This document shows positions 24,012 to 35,658 of a stretch of DNA of 64,000 bases, in pieces. Source of the DNA: Triticum aestivum. Taxonomy: Eukaryota; Streptophyta; Magnoliopsida; Poales; Poaceae. Positions within the stretch are counted from its first letter, which is position 1. Every line of letters starts with the position of its first letter. The stretch is taken from assembly GCF_018294505.1 (NCBI RefSeq), contig NC_057803.1:685317881-685381880 (forward strand). The letters run 5' to 3'. Below the pieces are notes generated by a model that saw nothing but the letters and a program-made list of their open reading frames with translations, was not told the origin of the DNA and did no database searches. The translations under genes and the position numbers were made by a program.

Positions 24012-26597
24012 AAAAACAAAGAACCTCCTAAGGGTTATAAGTGTTCAACTGAAGAATTGCCTACCAAAGATGACAATACCTAGATCTATTCTTGTTTTTA
24101 TGCCTAGCTAGGGGCGTTAAACGATAGCGCTTGTTGGGAGGCAACCCAATTTTATTTTTGTTCCTTGCTTTTTGTTCCTGTTTAGTAATAAATAAATCAT
24201 GTATCCTCTGTTATGATTGTATTTTTTTAGTTAGTGTTTGTGCCAAATAAAGCCTTTAGGATCTCCTTGGATGATTGTTGTTTGATCTTGCTGAAAAAAA
24301 CAGAAAGTATGCGCTCATGAGAATAATTTTCATTTTTTACCAGAGAGTGATAAAATACCAATTACAACTGCAGTAGATCAATATACAAATTATTTAGGAT
24401 TTACTAATTTATCAGGATTTTTGGAGTTACAGAAGTATTCGAAACCTACAGACTACTACAGACTGTTCTGTTTTGACAGATTCTGTTTTTCGTGTGTTGT
24501 TTGCTTATTTTGATGAATCTATGGCTAGTATCGGGGGGTATGAACCATGGAGAAGTTGGAATACAGTAGGTTTACCACCAATATAAATAAATAATGAGTT
24601 CATTACAGTACCTTAAAGTGGTGGTTTATTTTCTTATACTAACGGAGCTCATGAGATTTTCTGTTGAGTTTTCCGTTGTGAAGTTTTCAAGTTTTTGGGT
24701 AAAGATTTGGTGGATTTTGGAACAAGGAGTGGCAAGAGCCTAAGATTGGGGATGCCCAATGCACCCCAAGGTAAAATTAAAGGACAACCAAAAGCCTAAG
24801 CTTGGGGATGCCCCGGAAGGCATCCTCTCTTTCGTCTTCATCTATCGGTAACTTTACTTGAGGCTATATTTTTATTCACCACATGATATGTGTTTTGCTT
24901 GGAGCGTCTTGTATGATTTGAGTATTTGCTTGTTATTTTACCACAATCATCCTTGCTGTACACACCTTTTGGAGAGACACACATGAATCAGAATTTATTA
25001 GAATACTCTATGTGCTTCACTTATATCTTTTGAGCTAGATAATTTTGCTCTAGTACTTCACTTATATCTTTTTAGAGCACGGCGGTGGTTTTATTTTATA
25101 GAAATTATTGATCTCTCATGCTTCACTTATATTATTTTGAGAGTCTTTTAGAACAGCATGGTAATTTGCTTTGGCTAAGAAATTGGTCCTAATATGATAG
25201 GCATCCAAGATGGGTATAAGAAAAACTTTCATATATATGAGAAGTTTGATACTTGATAGAGTGCATTGAATACTATGAGAAGTTTGATACTTGATGATTG
25301 TTTTGAGATATGAAGGTGGTAAAATTAGAGTTGTGCTAGTTTAGTAATTATGGAATTGAGAAATACTTGTGTTGAAGTTGGCAAGTCCCGTAGCATGCAC
25401 GTATGGTAAACGTTATGTGACAAATTTGAAGCATGAGGTGTTCTTTGATTGCTTTCCTTATGAGTGGAGGTCAGGGATGAGCGATGGTCTTTTCCTACCA
25501 ATCTACCCCCCTAGGAGCATGCGTGTAGTGCTTGGTTTTGATGACTTGTAGATTTTTGCAATAAGTATGTGAGTTTTTTATGACTAATGTTGAGTCCATG
25601 GATTATACGCACTCTCACCCTTCCATCATTGCTAGCCTCTTCGGTACCGTGCATTTCCCTTTCTCACCTCGAGAGTTGGTGCAAACTTTGCCGGTGCATC
25701 CAAACCCCGTGATATGATACGCTCTATCACACATAAACCTCCTTATATCTTCCTCAAAACAGCCACCATACCTAGCTATTATGGCATTTCCATAGCCATT
25801 CTGAGATATATTGCCATGCAACTTTCCACCGTTCCGTTTATTATGACACGCTCCATCGTTGTCATATTGATTTTCATGATCATGTAGTTGACATCGTATT
25901 CGTGGCAAAGCCACCTTCATAATTCTTTACTACATGTCAATCTTGATTCATCGCTTATTCCGGTACACCGCCGGAGGCATTCATATAGAGTCATAATTTG
26001 TTCTAATTATCGAGTTGTAATTCTTGAGTTGTAAGTAAATAAAAGTGTGATGATTTCATTATTAGAGCATTGTCCCATGTGAGGAAAGGATGATGGAGAC
26101 TATGATTCCCCCACAAGTCGGGATGAGACCCCGGATGAAAAAAAGAGAAAAAAAGAGAGGCCATAAAAAACAGGCCATAAAAAAGAGAGAAAAAGAGAGA
26201 AGGGGCAATGTTACTATCATTTTTCCACACTTGTGCTTCAAAGTAGCACCATCATCTTCATGATAGAGAGTCTCCTATTTTGTCACTTTCATATACTAGT
26301 GGGAATTTTTCATTATAGAACTTGCCTTGTATATTCCAACGATGGGCTTCCTCAAAATGCCCTAGGTCTTCGTGAGCAAGCAAGATGGATGCACACCCAC
26401 TTAGTTTCTTTTGTTGATCCTTCATATATTTATAGCTCTAGTGCATCCGTTGCATGGAAATCCCTACTCCTTGCATTGACATCAATTGATGGGCATCTCC
26501 ATAGCCCGTTGATTAGCCGCGTCAATGTGAAACTTTCTCCCTTTTTTGTCTTCTCACACAACCTTCATCATCATATTCTATTCCACCCATAGTGCTA
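24012..26597 (+). other. Non-coding 3' internal region of element C
   Basis: About 2.6 kb with no supported gene. It contains the line GGGGCGTTAAACGATAGCGC near 24113, an internal AAGCTTGGGGA motif next to a small hairpin (24806-24825), and A/G-rich low-complexity DNA (26135-26205). Similar text occurs in the 3' internal part of element D. Confidence 0.6.
24806..24825 (+). other. Small hairpin next to polypurine-like motif (element C)
   Basis: GGATGCC, six-base loop CCGGAA, GGCATCC; it overlaps the end of AAGCTTGGGGATGCC. Element D has a larger hairpin in the corresponding region (38947-38987). Confidence 0.55.
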
Positions 26598-26770
26598 TGT
26601 GAAGGAAATATGCCCTAGAGGCAATAATAAAGTTGTTATTTGTATTTCCTTATATCATGATAAATGTTTATTATTCATGCTAGAATTGTATTAACTGGAA
26701 ACTTAGTACATGTGTGAATACATAATCAAATAGAGTGTCACTAGTATGCCTCTACTTGACTAGCTCATTG
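26598..26770 (+). repeat. Copia LTR fragment
   Basis: The sequence has the characteristic GGAAATATGCCCTAGAGGC start of Angela/WIS-type LTRs. Only about 170 bp remain of an LTR that is normally well over 1 kb. The right boundary is approximate. Confidence 0.75.
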
Positions 26771-26784
26771 AATCAATGATGAAC

Positions 26785-29383
26785 TATAATATGCAAGGGA
26801 TGGATAAAACGATTCCCGAGCTCTTCGCATGCTAAAGGCTACAAACGTAGAAATCAAGAAGGAGCATCAAGTGTTGACGATCAACAAGACCACCAGTTGC
26901 AAGAAAAAGGGTAAAGGGAAGAAGGGGAACTTCAAGTAGAACAACAAGCCAGTTGTTGCTCAAGTGAAGAAACCCAAGTCTGGACCTAAGCCTGAGACTG
27001 AGTGTTTCTACTGCAAAGGGACTGGTCACTGGAAGTGGAACTGCCCCAAGTATTTGGCGGAGAAGAAGGATGGCAAAGTGAAAGGTATATTTGATATACA
27101 TGTTATTGATGTGTACCTTAATTATGCTCGCAGTAGTGCCTGGGTATTTGATACTGGTTCTGTTGCTAACATTTGCAACTTGAAACAGGGGCTAAAGATT
27201 AAGCGAAGATTGGCTAAGGACGGGGTGACGATGCACGTAGGAAATGGTTCCAAAGTTGATGTGATCACCGTCGGCACGCTACCTCTACATCTTCCTTCAG
27301 GATTAGTTTTAGACCTAAATAATTGTTATTTGGTGCCAGCGTTGAGCATGAACATTATATCTGGATCTTGTTTGATGCGAGTCGGCTATTCATTTAAATC
27401 AGAGAATAATGGTTGTTCTATTTATATGAGTAATATATTTTATGGTCATGCACCCTTGATGAGTGGTCTAATTTTACTAACTCTTGGTAGTAGTGATACA
27501 CATGTTCATAGTATTTAAGCCAAAAGATGCAGAGTTGATAATGATAGTGCAACTTATTTGTGGCACTGCCGTTTGGGTCATATTGGTGTAAAGCGCATGA
27601 AGAAACTCCATTCTGATGGACTTCTGGAATCACTTGATTATGAATCACTTGGTACTTGCAAACCATGCCTCATGGGCAAGATGACTAAAACTCCGTTCTC
27701 CGGAACAATGGAGCGAGCAACAGAGTTATTGGAAATCATACATACTGATGTATGTGGTCCAATGAACATTGAGGCTCGCGGCGAATATTGTTATTTTCTC
27801 ACCTTCACACATGATTTGAGCAGATATGGGTATATCTACTTAATGAAACATAAGTCTGAAACATTTGAAAAGTTCAAAGAATTTTAGAGTGAAGTGGAAA
27901 ATCATCGTAACAAGAAAATAAAGTTTCTACGATCTGATCGTGGAGGAGAATATTAGAGTTACGAGTTTGGTCTTCATTTGAAACAATGCGGAATAGTTTC
28001 GCAACTCACGGCACCCGAAACACCACAACGTAATGGTGTGTCCTCACGTCGTAATCACACTTTACTAGATATGGTGCGATCTATGATGTATCTCACTAAT
28101 TTACCGCTATCATTTTGGGGTTATGCTTTAGAGACAGCTGCATTCACGTTAAATAGGGCACCATCTAAATCCGTTGAGACGACACCTTATGAACTGTGGT
28201 TTGGCAAGAAACCCAAGTTGTCGTTTCTTAAAGTTTGGGGCTGCGATGCTTATGTGAAAAGCTTCAACCTGATAAGCTCGAACCCAAATCGGAGAAATGT
28301 GTCTTCATAGGATACCCAAAGGAGACTGTTGGGTACACCTTCTATCACAGATCCGAAGGCGAGATATTCGTTGCTAAGAATGGATCCTTTCTAGAGAAGG
28401 AGTTTGTCTCGAAAGAAGTGAGTGGGAGGAAAGTAGAACTGGATGAGGTAATTGTACCTGCTCCCTTATTGGAAAGTAGTTCATCACTGAAATCAGTTCC
28501 AGTGATTCCTACACCAGTAAGTGAGGAAGCTAATGATGATGATCATGAAACTTCTGATCAAGTTACTACCGAACCTCGTAGGTCAACCAGAGTAAGATCT
28601 GCACCAGAGTGGTACGGTAATCCTGTTCTGGAGGTTATGTTACTTGACCATGACGAACCTATGAACTATGAGGAAGCGATGATGAGCCCAGATTCCGCAA
28701 AATGGCTTGAGGCCATGAAATCTGAGATGGGATCCATGTATGAGAACAAAGTGTGGACTTTGGTTGACTTGCCCGTTGATCGGCAGGCCATAGAGAATAA
28801 ATGGATCTTCAAGAAGAAGACTGACGCTGGCGGTAATGTTACTATCTACAAAGCTCGACTTGTTGCAAAAGGTTTTCGAAAAGTTCAAGGAGTTGACTAC
28901 GATGAGACCTTCTCACCTGTAGCGATGCTTAAGTCTGTCCGAATCATGTTAGCAATTGCCGCATTTTATGATTATGAAATTTGGCAAATGGATGTCAAAA
29001 CTGCATTCCTTAATGGATATCTCAAAGAAGAGTTGTATATGATGCAACCAGAAGGTTTTGTCGATCCAAAACGTGCTAACAAGGTGTGCAAGCTCCAGCG
29101 ATCCATTTATGAACTGGTGCAAGCATCTCTGAGTTGGAATATACGCTTTGATAGTGTGATCAAAGTATATGGTTTTATACAGACTTTTGGAGAAAGCCTG
29201 TATTTACAAGAAAGTGAGTGGGAGCTTTGTAGCATTTCTGATATTATATGTGGATGACATATTGTTGATCGGAAATGATACTAAATTTCTGAATAGCATA
29301 AAAGGATACTTGAATAAGAATTTTTCAATGAAAGACCTCGGTGAAGCTCTTATATATTGGGCACCAAGATCTATAGAGATAGA
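26785..29383 (+). pseudogene. Copia gag-pol polyprotein (broken, 3' end displaced)
   Basis: Domains appear in copia order: Gag with a CX2CX4HX4C zinc knuckle (CFYCKGTGHWKWNC, near 27004), protease (VFDTGS, near 27147), pre-integrase (WHCRLGH, near 27558), integrase core (HTDVCGP, near 27740; SDRGGEY, near 27940) and reverse transcriptase (KWIFKKK, near 28800; MDVKTAFLNG, near 28990; YVDDILL, near 29245). Inactivating changes: TAG near 26938, stops near 27516, 27885 and 27955, a frameshift near 28250 and another near 29170-29220. Its product would be the replication polyprotein of a Ty1/copia element. The remaining RT and RNase H are not in the window. Confidence 0.85.
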
Positions 29384-30877
29384 TGATACGTCCATTTTGC
29401 ATCATACTTTTATATCGATATTTATTGCATTATGGGTTGTTATTACACATTATGTCACAATACTTATGCCTATTCTCTCTTATTTTACAAGGTTTACATG
29501 AAGAGGGGGAATGCCGGCAACTGGAATTCTGGGCTGGAAAAGGAGCAAATATTAGAGACCTATTCTGCACAGCTCCAGAAGTCCTGAAACTTCACGGAAG
29601 TTATTTTCAGAATATATAAAAAATTCTAAGCGACGAAAGCACCAGAGGGGGGCCATCCACCAGGGCGCGCCCCCTGCCTCGTGGGCCCCCTGGTGGCCCT
29701 CCGATGCCCATCTTCTGCTATATGAAGTCTTTCGTCCGAGGAAAAATCATAAGCAAGCTTACTGGATGAAACTCCGCCACCACGAGGCGGAACCTTGGTG
29801 GAACCAATCTAGGGCTCCGGCGAAGCTGTTCTGCCAGGGAAACTTCCCTCCGGGGGGGGGGGGGGGAGGATCATCACCATCGTCATCACCAACGATCCTC
29901 TCATCGGTAGGGGGTCAATATCCATCAACATCTTCACCAGCACCATCTCATCTCGAACCCTAGTTCATCTCTTGTATCCAATCTTTGTATCCAAACCTCA
30001 GATTGGTACCTGTGGGTTGCTAGTAGTGTTGATTACTCCTTGTAGTTGATGCAAGTTGGTTTACTTGGTGGAAGATCATATGTTCATATCCATTATGCAT
30101 ATTAATACCCCTCTGATTATGAACATGAACATTCTTTGTGAGTAGTTACATTTGTTCCTGAGGACATGGGAGAAGTCTTGCTATTAGTAGTCATGTGAAT
30201 TTGGTATTCGTTCGATATTTTGATGAGATGTATGTTGTCATCCCTCTAGTGGTGTCATGTGAACGTCGACTACATGAAACTTCACCATTGTTTGGGTCTA
30301 GGGGGAGGCATTGGGAAGTAATAAGTAGATGATGGGTTGCTAGAGTGACATAAGCTTAAACCCTAGTTTATGCGTTGCTTCGTAAGGGGTTGATTTGGAT
30401 CCATATGTTTCATGCTATGGTTAGGTTTACCTTAATACTTCTGTTGTAGTTACGGATGCTTGCAATAGGGGTTAATCATAAGTGGGATGCTTGTCCAAGT
30501 AAGGACAATACCCAAGCACCGGTCCACCCACATATCAAATTATCAAAGTACCGAACGTGAATCATATGATCATGATGAAAACTAGCTTGACGATAATTCC
30601 CATGTGTCCTCGGGAGCGTTTTCCTTCATATAAGAGTTTGTCCAGGCTTGTTCTTTGCTACAAAAAGGATTGGGCCGTCTTGATGCACCTTATTTACTTT
30701 TATTACTTGCTATTCATTACAAATTATCTTATCACAAAACTATCTGTTACCGATAATTTCAGTGCTTGCAAAGAATACCTTGCTGAAAACCGCTTATCAT
30801 TTCCTTCTGCTCCTTGTTGAGTTCGACACTCTTACTTATCGAAAGGACTATGATATATCCCCTATACTTGTGGGTCA
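29384..30877 (+). repeat. 5' LTR of element D (about 1494 bp)
   Basis: It begins TGATACGTCC and ends near GTGGGTCA. A 15-base poly-G tract at 29852-29866 replaces the GGGAGGGGG of the 3' copy (near 41020). A TATA-like CTATATGAA lies near 29717. The end is inferred from the primer site 14 bp downstream. Confidence 0.82.
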
Positions 30878-30891
30878 TAAAGATTCTTTAC

Positions 30892-30910
30892 TAGCGCCAT
30901 TGCCGGGGAG
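30892..30910 (+). other. Primer-binding site of element D
   Basis: TAGCGCCATTGCCGGGGAG matches the Athila-type tRNA-Asp primer site TGGCGCCGTTGCCGGGGA except at two positions. Confidence 0.75.
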
Positions 30911-33900
30911 TGAAGCGCCTTTGGTATGTGGAATTTGGTAAGGAAAAAATTTATATAGTGTGCTGAAATTTACTGTCACTTGTTACTATGGAACATAATC
31001 CTTTGAGGGGTTTGTTCGGGGTATCTTCACATTGTTCGGAACCACAATTAGCTACCCCTCAACCTAATGAACCTACTTAAAATGTTTACTTTGAAATTCC
31101 TTCGGGTATGATAGAGAAACTTCTAGCTAATCCTTTTGCAGGAGATGGAACATTGAATCCCGATTTACACTTAATCTATGTGGATGAAGTTTGTGGATTA
31201 TTTAAGCTTGCAGGTATGCCCGAGGATGTTATCAAGAAGAAGTTCTTCCCTTTATCTTTGAACGGAGATGCATTGACATGGTATAGGCTATGTGATGATA
31301 TGGGATCATGGGACTATAAGCGATTGAAATTGGAATTTCACCAGAAGTTTTATCCTATGCATCTTGTTCCTCATGATCATAATTATATATATAATTTTTG
31401 GCCTCGTGAAGGAGAAAGCATCGCCCAAGCTTGGGGGAGGATTAAGTCAATGTTATATTCATGCCCCAATCATGAGCTCTCAAGAGAAATGATTATTCAG
31501 AAAATTTATGCTCGGCTTTCTCTCAGTAATCGCTCCATGCTCTATACTTCTTGTATTGGCTCTTTTATGATGAAGACTATTGAATTCAAATGGGATTTAT
31601 TGGAAAGAATTAAACGCAACTCTGAAGATTGGGATCTCGGCGAAGGTAAGGAGTCAGGTATAATACCTAAGGTTGATTGTGTTAATTCTTTTATGGATAC
31701 CAATGCTTTCCGTGAATTTAGCACTAAATATGGACTTGACTCTGAGATAGTAGCTTATTTCTGTGAATCATTTGCTACTAATGTTGATCTACCTAAGGAG
31801 AAGTGGTTTAAATATAATCCTCCCATTGAAGTAAAAGTAGTTGCACCTATTAAAGTTGAAGAAAAGACTGTCACTTATAATGATCCTATTGTTCCTACTG
31901 CTTATGTTGAGAAACCACCTTTCCCTGTTAGAATAAAGGATCATGCTAAAGCTTCAACTGTAGTCAACAAAAGTAATATTAGGACACACAAACCCCCTGA
32001 GCAAGTTAAAGTTGAACATAATATTTCTATGGTTAAATATCTCTTGGCTGATAATATTGATGGGCATGTTATTTACTTCTGTGATGAGACTGCTAGAATT
32101 GCTAGACCTGATACTAAAAATAAACATAGACCTGTTGTAGGCATGCCTGTTATTTCTGTTAAAATAGGAGATCATTGCTATCATGGCTTATGTGATATGG
32201 GTGCTAGTGCAAGCGCAATACCTCATTCCTTATATAAAGAAATTATGCATGATATTGCACCTGCTGAGATAGAAGATATCGATGTTACCATTAAGCTTAC
32301 CAATAGAGATACTATTTCACCTATTGGGATTGTTAGAGATGTTGAAGTATTATGTGGGAAGGTTAAATATCCTTCTGATTTTCTTGTTCTTGGTTCCCTA
32401 CAAGATAGCTTTTGTCCCATTATATTTGGTAGACCCTTCTTGAATACTGTTAATGCTAAGATAAACTGCAATAAGGATATTGTTTCCGTTGGTTTAGGGG
32501 ATATGTCTCATCAGTTTAATTTTGCTAAATTTCATAGACAACCCCATGATGAAGAATTGCCTAGTAAAGATGAAATAATTGGTCCTGTTTCTATTGCCGT
32601 GCCTCCCACTAATCCTTTAGAACAATATTTGCTAGACCAAGAAAATGATATGTTTATGAATGAAAGAAGGGAAATAGATGAAGTATTCTTTAAACAGGTA
32701 CCTATTCCGAAACACAACTTGCTGTTGAAATCCTAGGGGATCCTCCTCCACCCAAGGGTGATCCCGTGTTTGAGCTTAAACCATTACCTGATACTCTTAA
32801 ATATGCTTATCTTGATGAAAATAAGATATATCCTATTATTATTAGTGCTAACCTTTCAGAGAAGGAGGAAGAGAAATTATTGAAAACTCTGAAGAAGCAC
32901 CGTGCTGCTATTGGATATACTCTTGATGATCTTAAGGGCATTAGTCCCACTCTCTGTCAACACAAAATAAATTTGGAGAAAGACGCCAAACCAGTTATTG
33001 ATCACCAACGACGGCTAAATCCTAAGATGGAAGAAGTGGTAAGAAAGGAAATATTAAAGTTCCTTGAGGCAGGTATAATTTATCCCGTTGCTGATAGTCA
33101 GTGGGTAAGTCTCGTCCATTGTGTCCCTAAGAAGGGAGGTATTACTGTTGTTCCTAATGATAAAGATGAATTGATCCCACAAAGAATTATTACAGGTTAT
33201 AGGATGGTAATTGATTTCCGTAAATTAAATAAAGCTACTAAAAAGATCATTACCATTTGCCTTTTATTGATCAAATGCTAGAAAGATTATCCAAACATAC
33301 ACACTTTTGCTTTCTAGATGGTTACTCTGGTTTCTCTCAAATACCTGTATCAGCTAAGGATCAAGAAAAGACCGCTTTTACTTGCCCTTTCGGTACTTTT
33401 GCTTATAGTCGTATGCATTTTGGTTTATTGTAATGCACCTGCTACCTTTGAAAGATGCATGATGGCTATATTCTCCGACTTTTGTGAAAAGATTTGTGAG
33501 GTTTCCATGGACGATTTCTCCGTTTATGGATCCTCTTTTGATGATTGCTTGAGCAACCTTGATCGAGTTTTGCAGAGATGTGAAGAAACTAATCTTGTCT
33601 TGAACTGGGAGAAGTGCCACTTTATGGTTAATGAAGGTCTTGTCTTGGGGCATAAAATTTCTGAAAGAGATATTGAAGTTGATAAAGCTAAAGTTGATGC
33701 TATTGAAAAGATGTCGTGTCCCAAGGACATCAAAGGTATAAGAAGTTTCCTTGGTCATGCCGATTTTTATAGGAGGTTCATTAAGGACTTCTCAAAAATT
33801 TCTCGGCCTATGACTAACCTATCACAAAAAGATATTCCTTTTGTCTTTGATGATGATTGTGTAGAAGCATTTGAAATACTTAAGAAAGCTTTGATTTCTG

Positions 33901-35658
33901 CACCTATTGTTCAGCCACCTGATTGGAATTTACCCTTTGAAATTATGTGTGATGCTAGCGATTATGCTGTAGGTGCTGTTCTAGGACAAAGAGTTGATAA
34001 GAAGCTGAATGTTATCCAATATGCTAGTAAAACTCTAGATAGTGCCCAAGGAAATTATGCTACTACTGAAAAAGAATTTTTAGCAGTTGTTTTTGTTTGT
34101 GATAAGTTTAGACCTTATATTGTTGATTCTAAAGTAACTATTCACACTGATCAAGCTGCTATTAAATACCTTATGGAACAGAAACATGCTAAACCTAGAC
34201 TTATTAGATGGGTTCTCTTGCTACAAGAATTTGATTCCAATATTATTGATAGAAAGGGAGTTGAGAACTCCATTACACACAACTTGTCTAGGTTAGACAA
34301 TGTTCTTGATGACCCACTACCTATTGATGATAGCTTTCCTGATGAACGATTGGCTGTCATAAATGCTTCTTGTACTGCTCCATGGTATGCTGATTATGCT
34401 AATTACATTGTTGCTAAATTCATACCACCTAGTTTCACATACCAGCAAAAGAAAAAGTTTTTCTATGATTTAAGACATTACTTCTGGGATGACCCACATC
34501 TTTATAAAGAAGGAGTAGATGGTGTTATTAGACATTGTGTACCTGAGCATGAACAGGAACAGATCCTACGCAAGTGCCACTCCGAGCTTATGGAGGACAC
34601 CATGCTGGAGACAGAACTGCACATAAGGTATTGCAATCCGGTTTTTATTGGCCTACTCTCTTCAAGGATGCCCGCAAGTTTGTCTTGTCTTGTGATGAAT
34701 ATCAAAGAATTGGTAATATTAGTAGACGTCAAGAAATGCCTATGAATTATTCACTTGTTATTGAACCATTTGATGTTTGGGGCCTTGACTATATGGGACC
34801 TTTTCCTTCCTCTAATGGGTATACACATATTTTAATTGTTGTTGATTACGTTACTAAGTGGGTAGAATCTATTCCAACTAGTAGTGCTGATCATAACACC
34901 TCTATTAAGATGCTTAAAGAAGTTATTTTTCTGAGGTTTGGAGTCCCTAGATATTTAATGACTGATGGTGGTTCGCATTTTATTCATGGTGCCTTTCGTA
35001 AAATGCTTGCTAAATATGATGTTAAACATAGAATTGCATCTCCTTATCACCCGCAGTCTAGTGGTCAAGTAGAATTGAGTAACAGAGAGCTCAAATTAAT
35101 TTTGCAAAAGACTACTAATAGATTTAGAAAGAATTGGTCCAAGAAACTTGATGATGCATTATGGGCCTATAGAACTGCATATAAAAACCCCATGGGTATG
35201 TCTCCGTATAAAATGGTTTATGGTATAGCATGTCACTTACCTCTCGAACTAGAACATAAGGCATATTGGGCTATCAAAGAGCTCAACTATGACTTCAAAC
35301 TTGCTGGTGAAAAGAGGCTATTTGACATTAGCTCACATGATGAATGGAGAACCCAGGCCTATGAGAATGCCAAACTGTTTAAAAAAAGTTAAAAGATGGC
35401 ATGACAAAAGGATACAAAAGCGTGAGTTTAATATATGTGATTATGTATTGCTATACAACTCTCGTTTGAGATATTTTGCAGGCAAACTCCTCTCTAAATG
35501 GCAAGGTCCTTATGTCATCGAGGAGGTCTATCTTTCCGGTGCCATAAAAATCAACAACTTCGAAGGCACAAATCCGAGGGTGGTGAATGGTCAAAGAATC
35601 AAACATTATATCTCAGGTAATCCTATAAATGTTGAAACTAATGTTATTGAAACCGTAA

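Larger units (their letters stand above)
21468..26597 (+). mobile_element. Element C: Athila-like, apparently non-autonomous gypsy element, 3' part displaced
   Basis: The element starts with a 1580-bp LTR, followed by a TGGTGCCATTGCCAGGG primer site and a short broken gag. About 2.6 kb of non-coding 3' internal region follows with no protease or polymerase. It stops at 26597 where a copia LTR begins. The rest of its 3' region and its 3' LTR are not found in the window and presumably lie to the right, beyond the nested insertions. ACGAT (21463-21467) would be the target duplication. Confidence 0.75.
26598..29383 (+). mobile_element. Element K: Ty1/copia remnant (Angela/WIS/BARE type)
   Basis: A short piece of LTR beginning TGTGAAGGAAATATGCCCTAG is joined directly to copia gag near 26770, so most of the LTR and the start of gag are deleted. 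The polyprotein then continues to 29383, where it is cut in the middle of reverse transcriptase by the LTR of element D. The other half of K should lie beyond the right end of D, outside the window. Confidence 0.85.

Noticed and set aside
24012..26597. Possible gene in the 2.6-kb internal region of element C
   Set aside because: Open frames are short on both strands and AT-rich. The text resembles the non-coding 3' internal region of element D.
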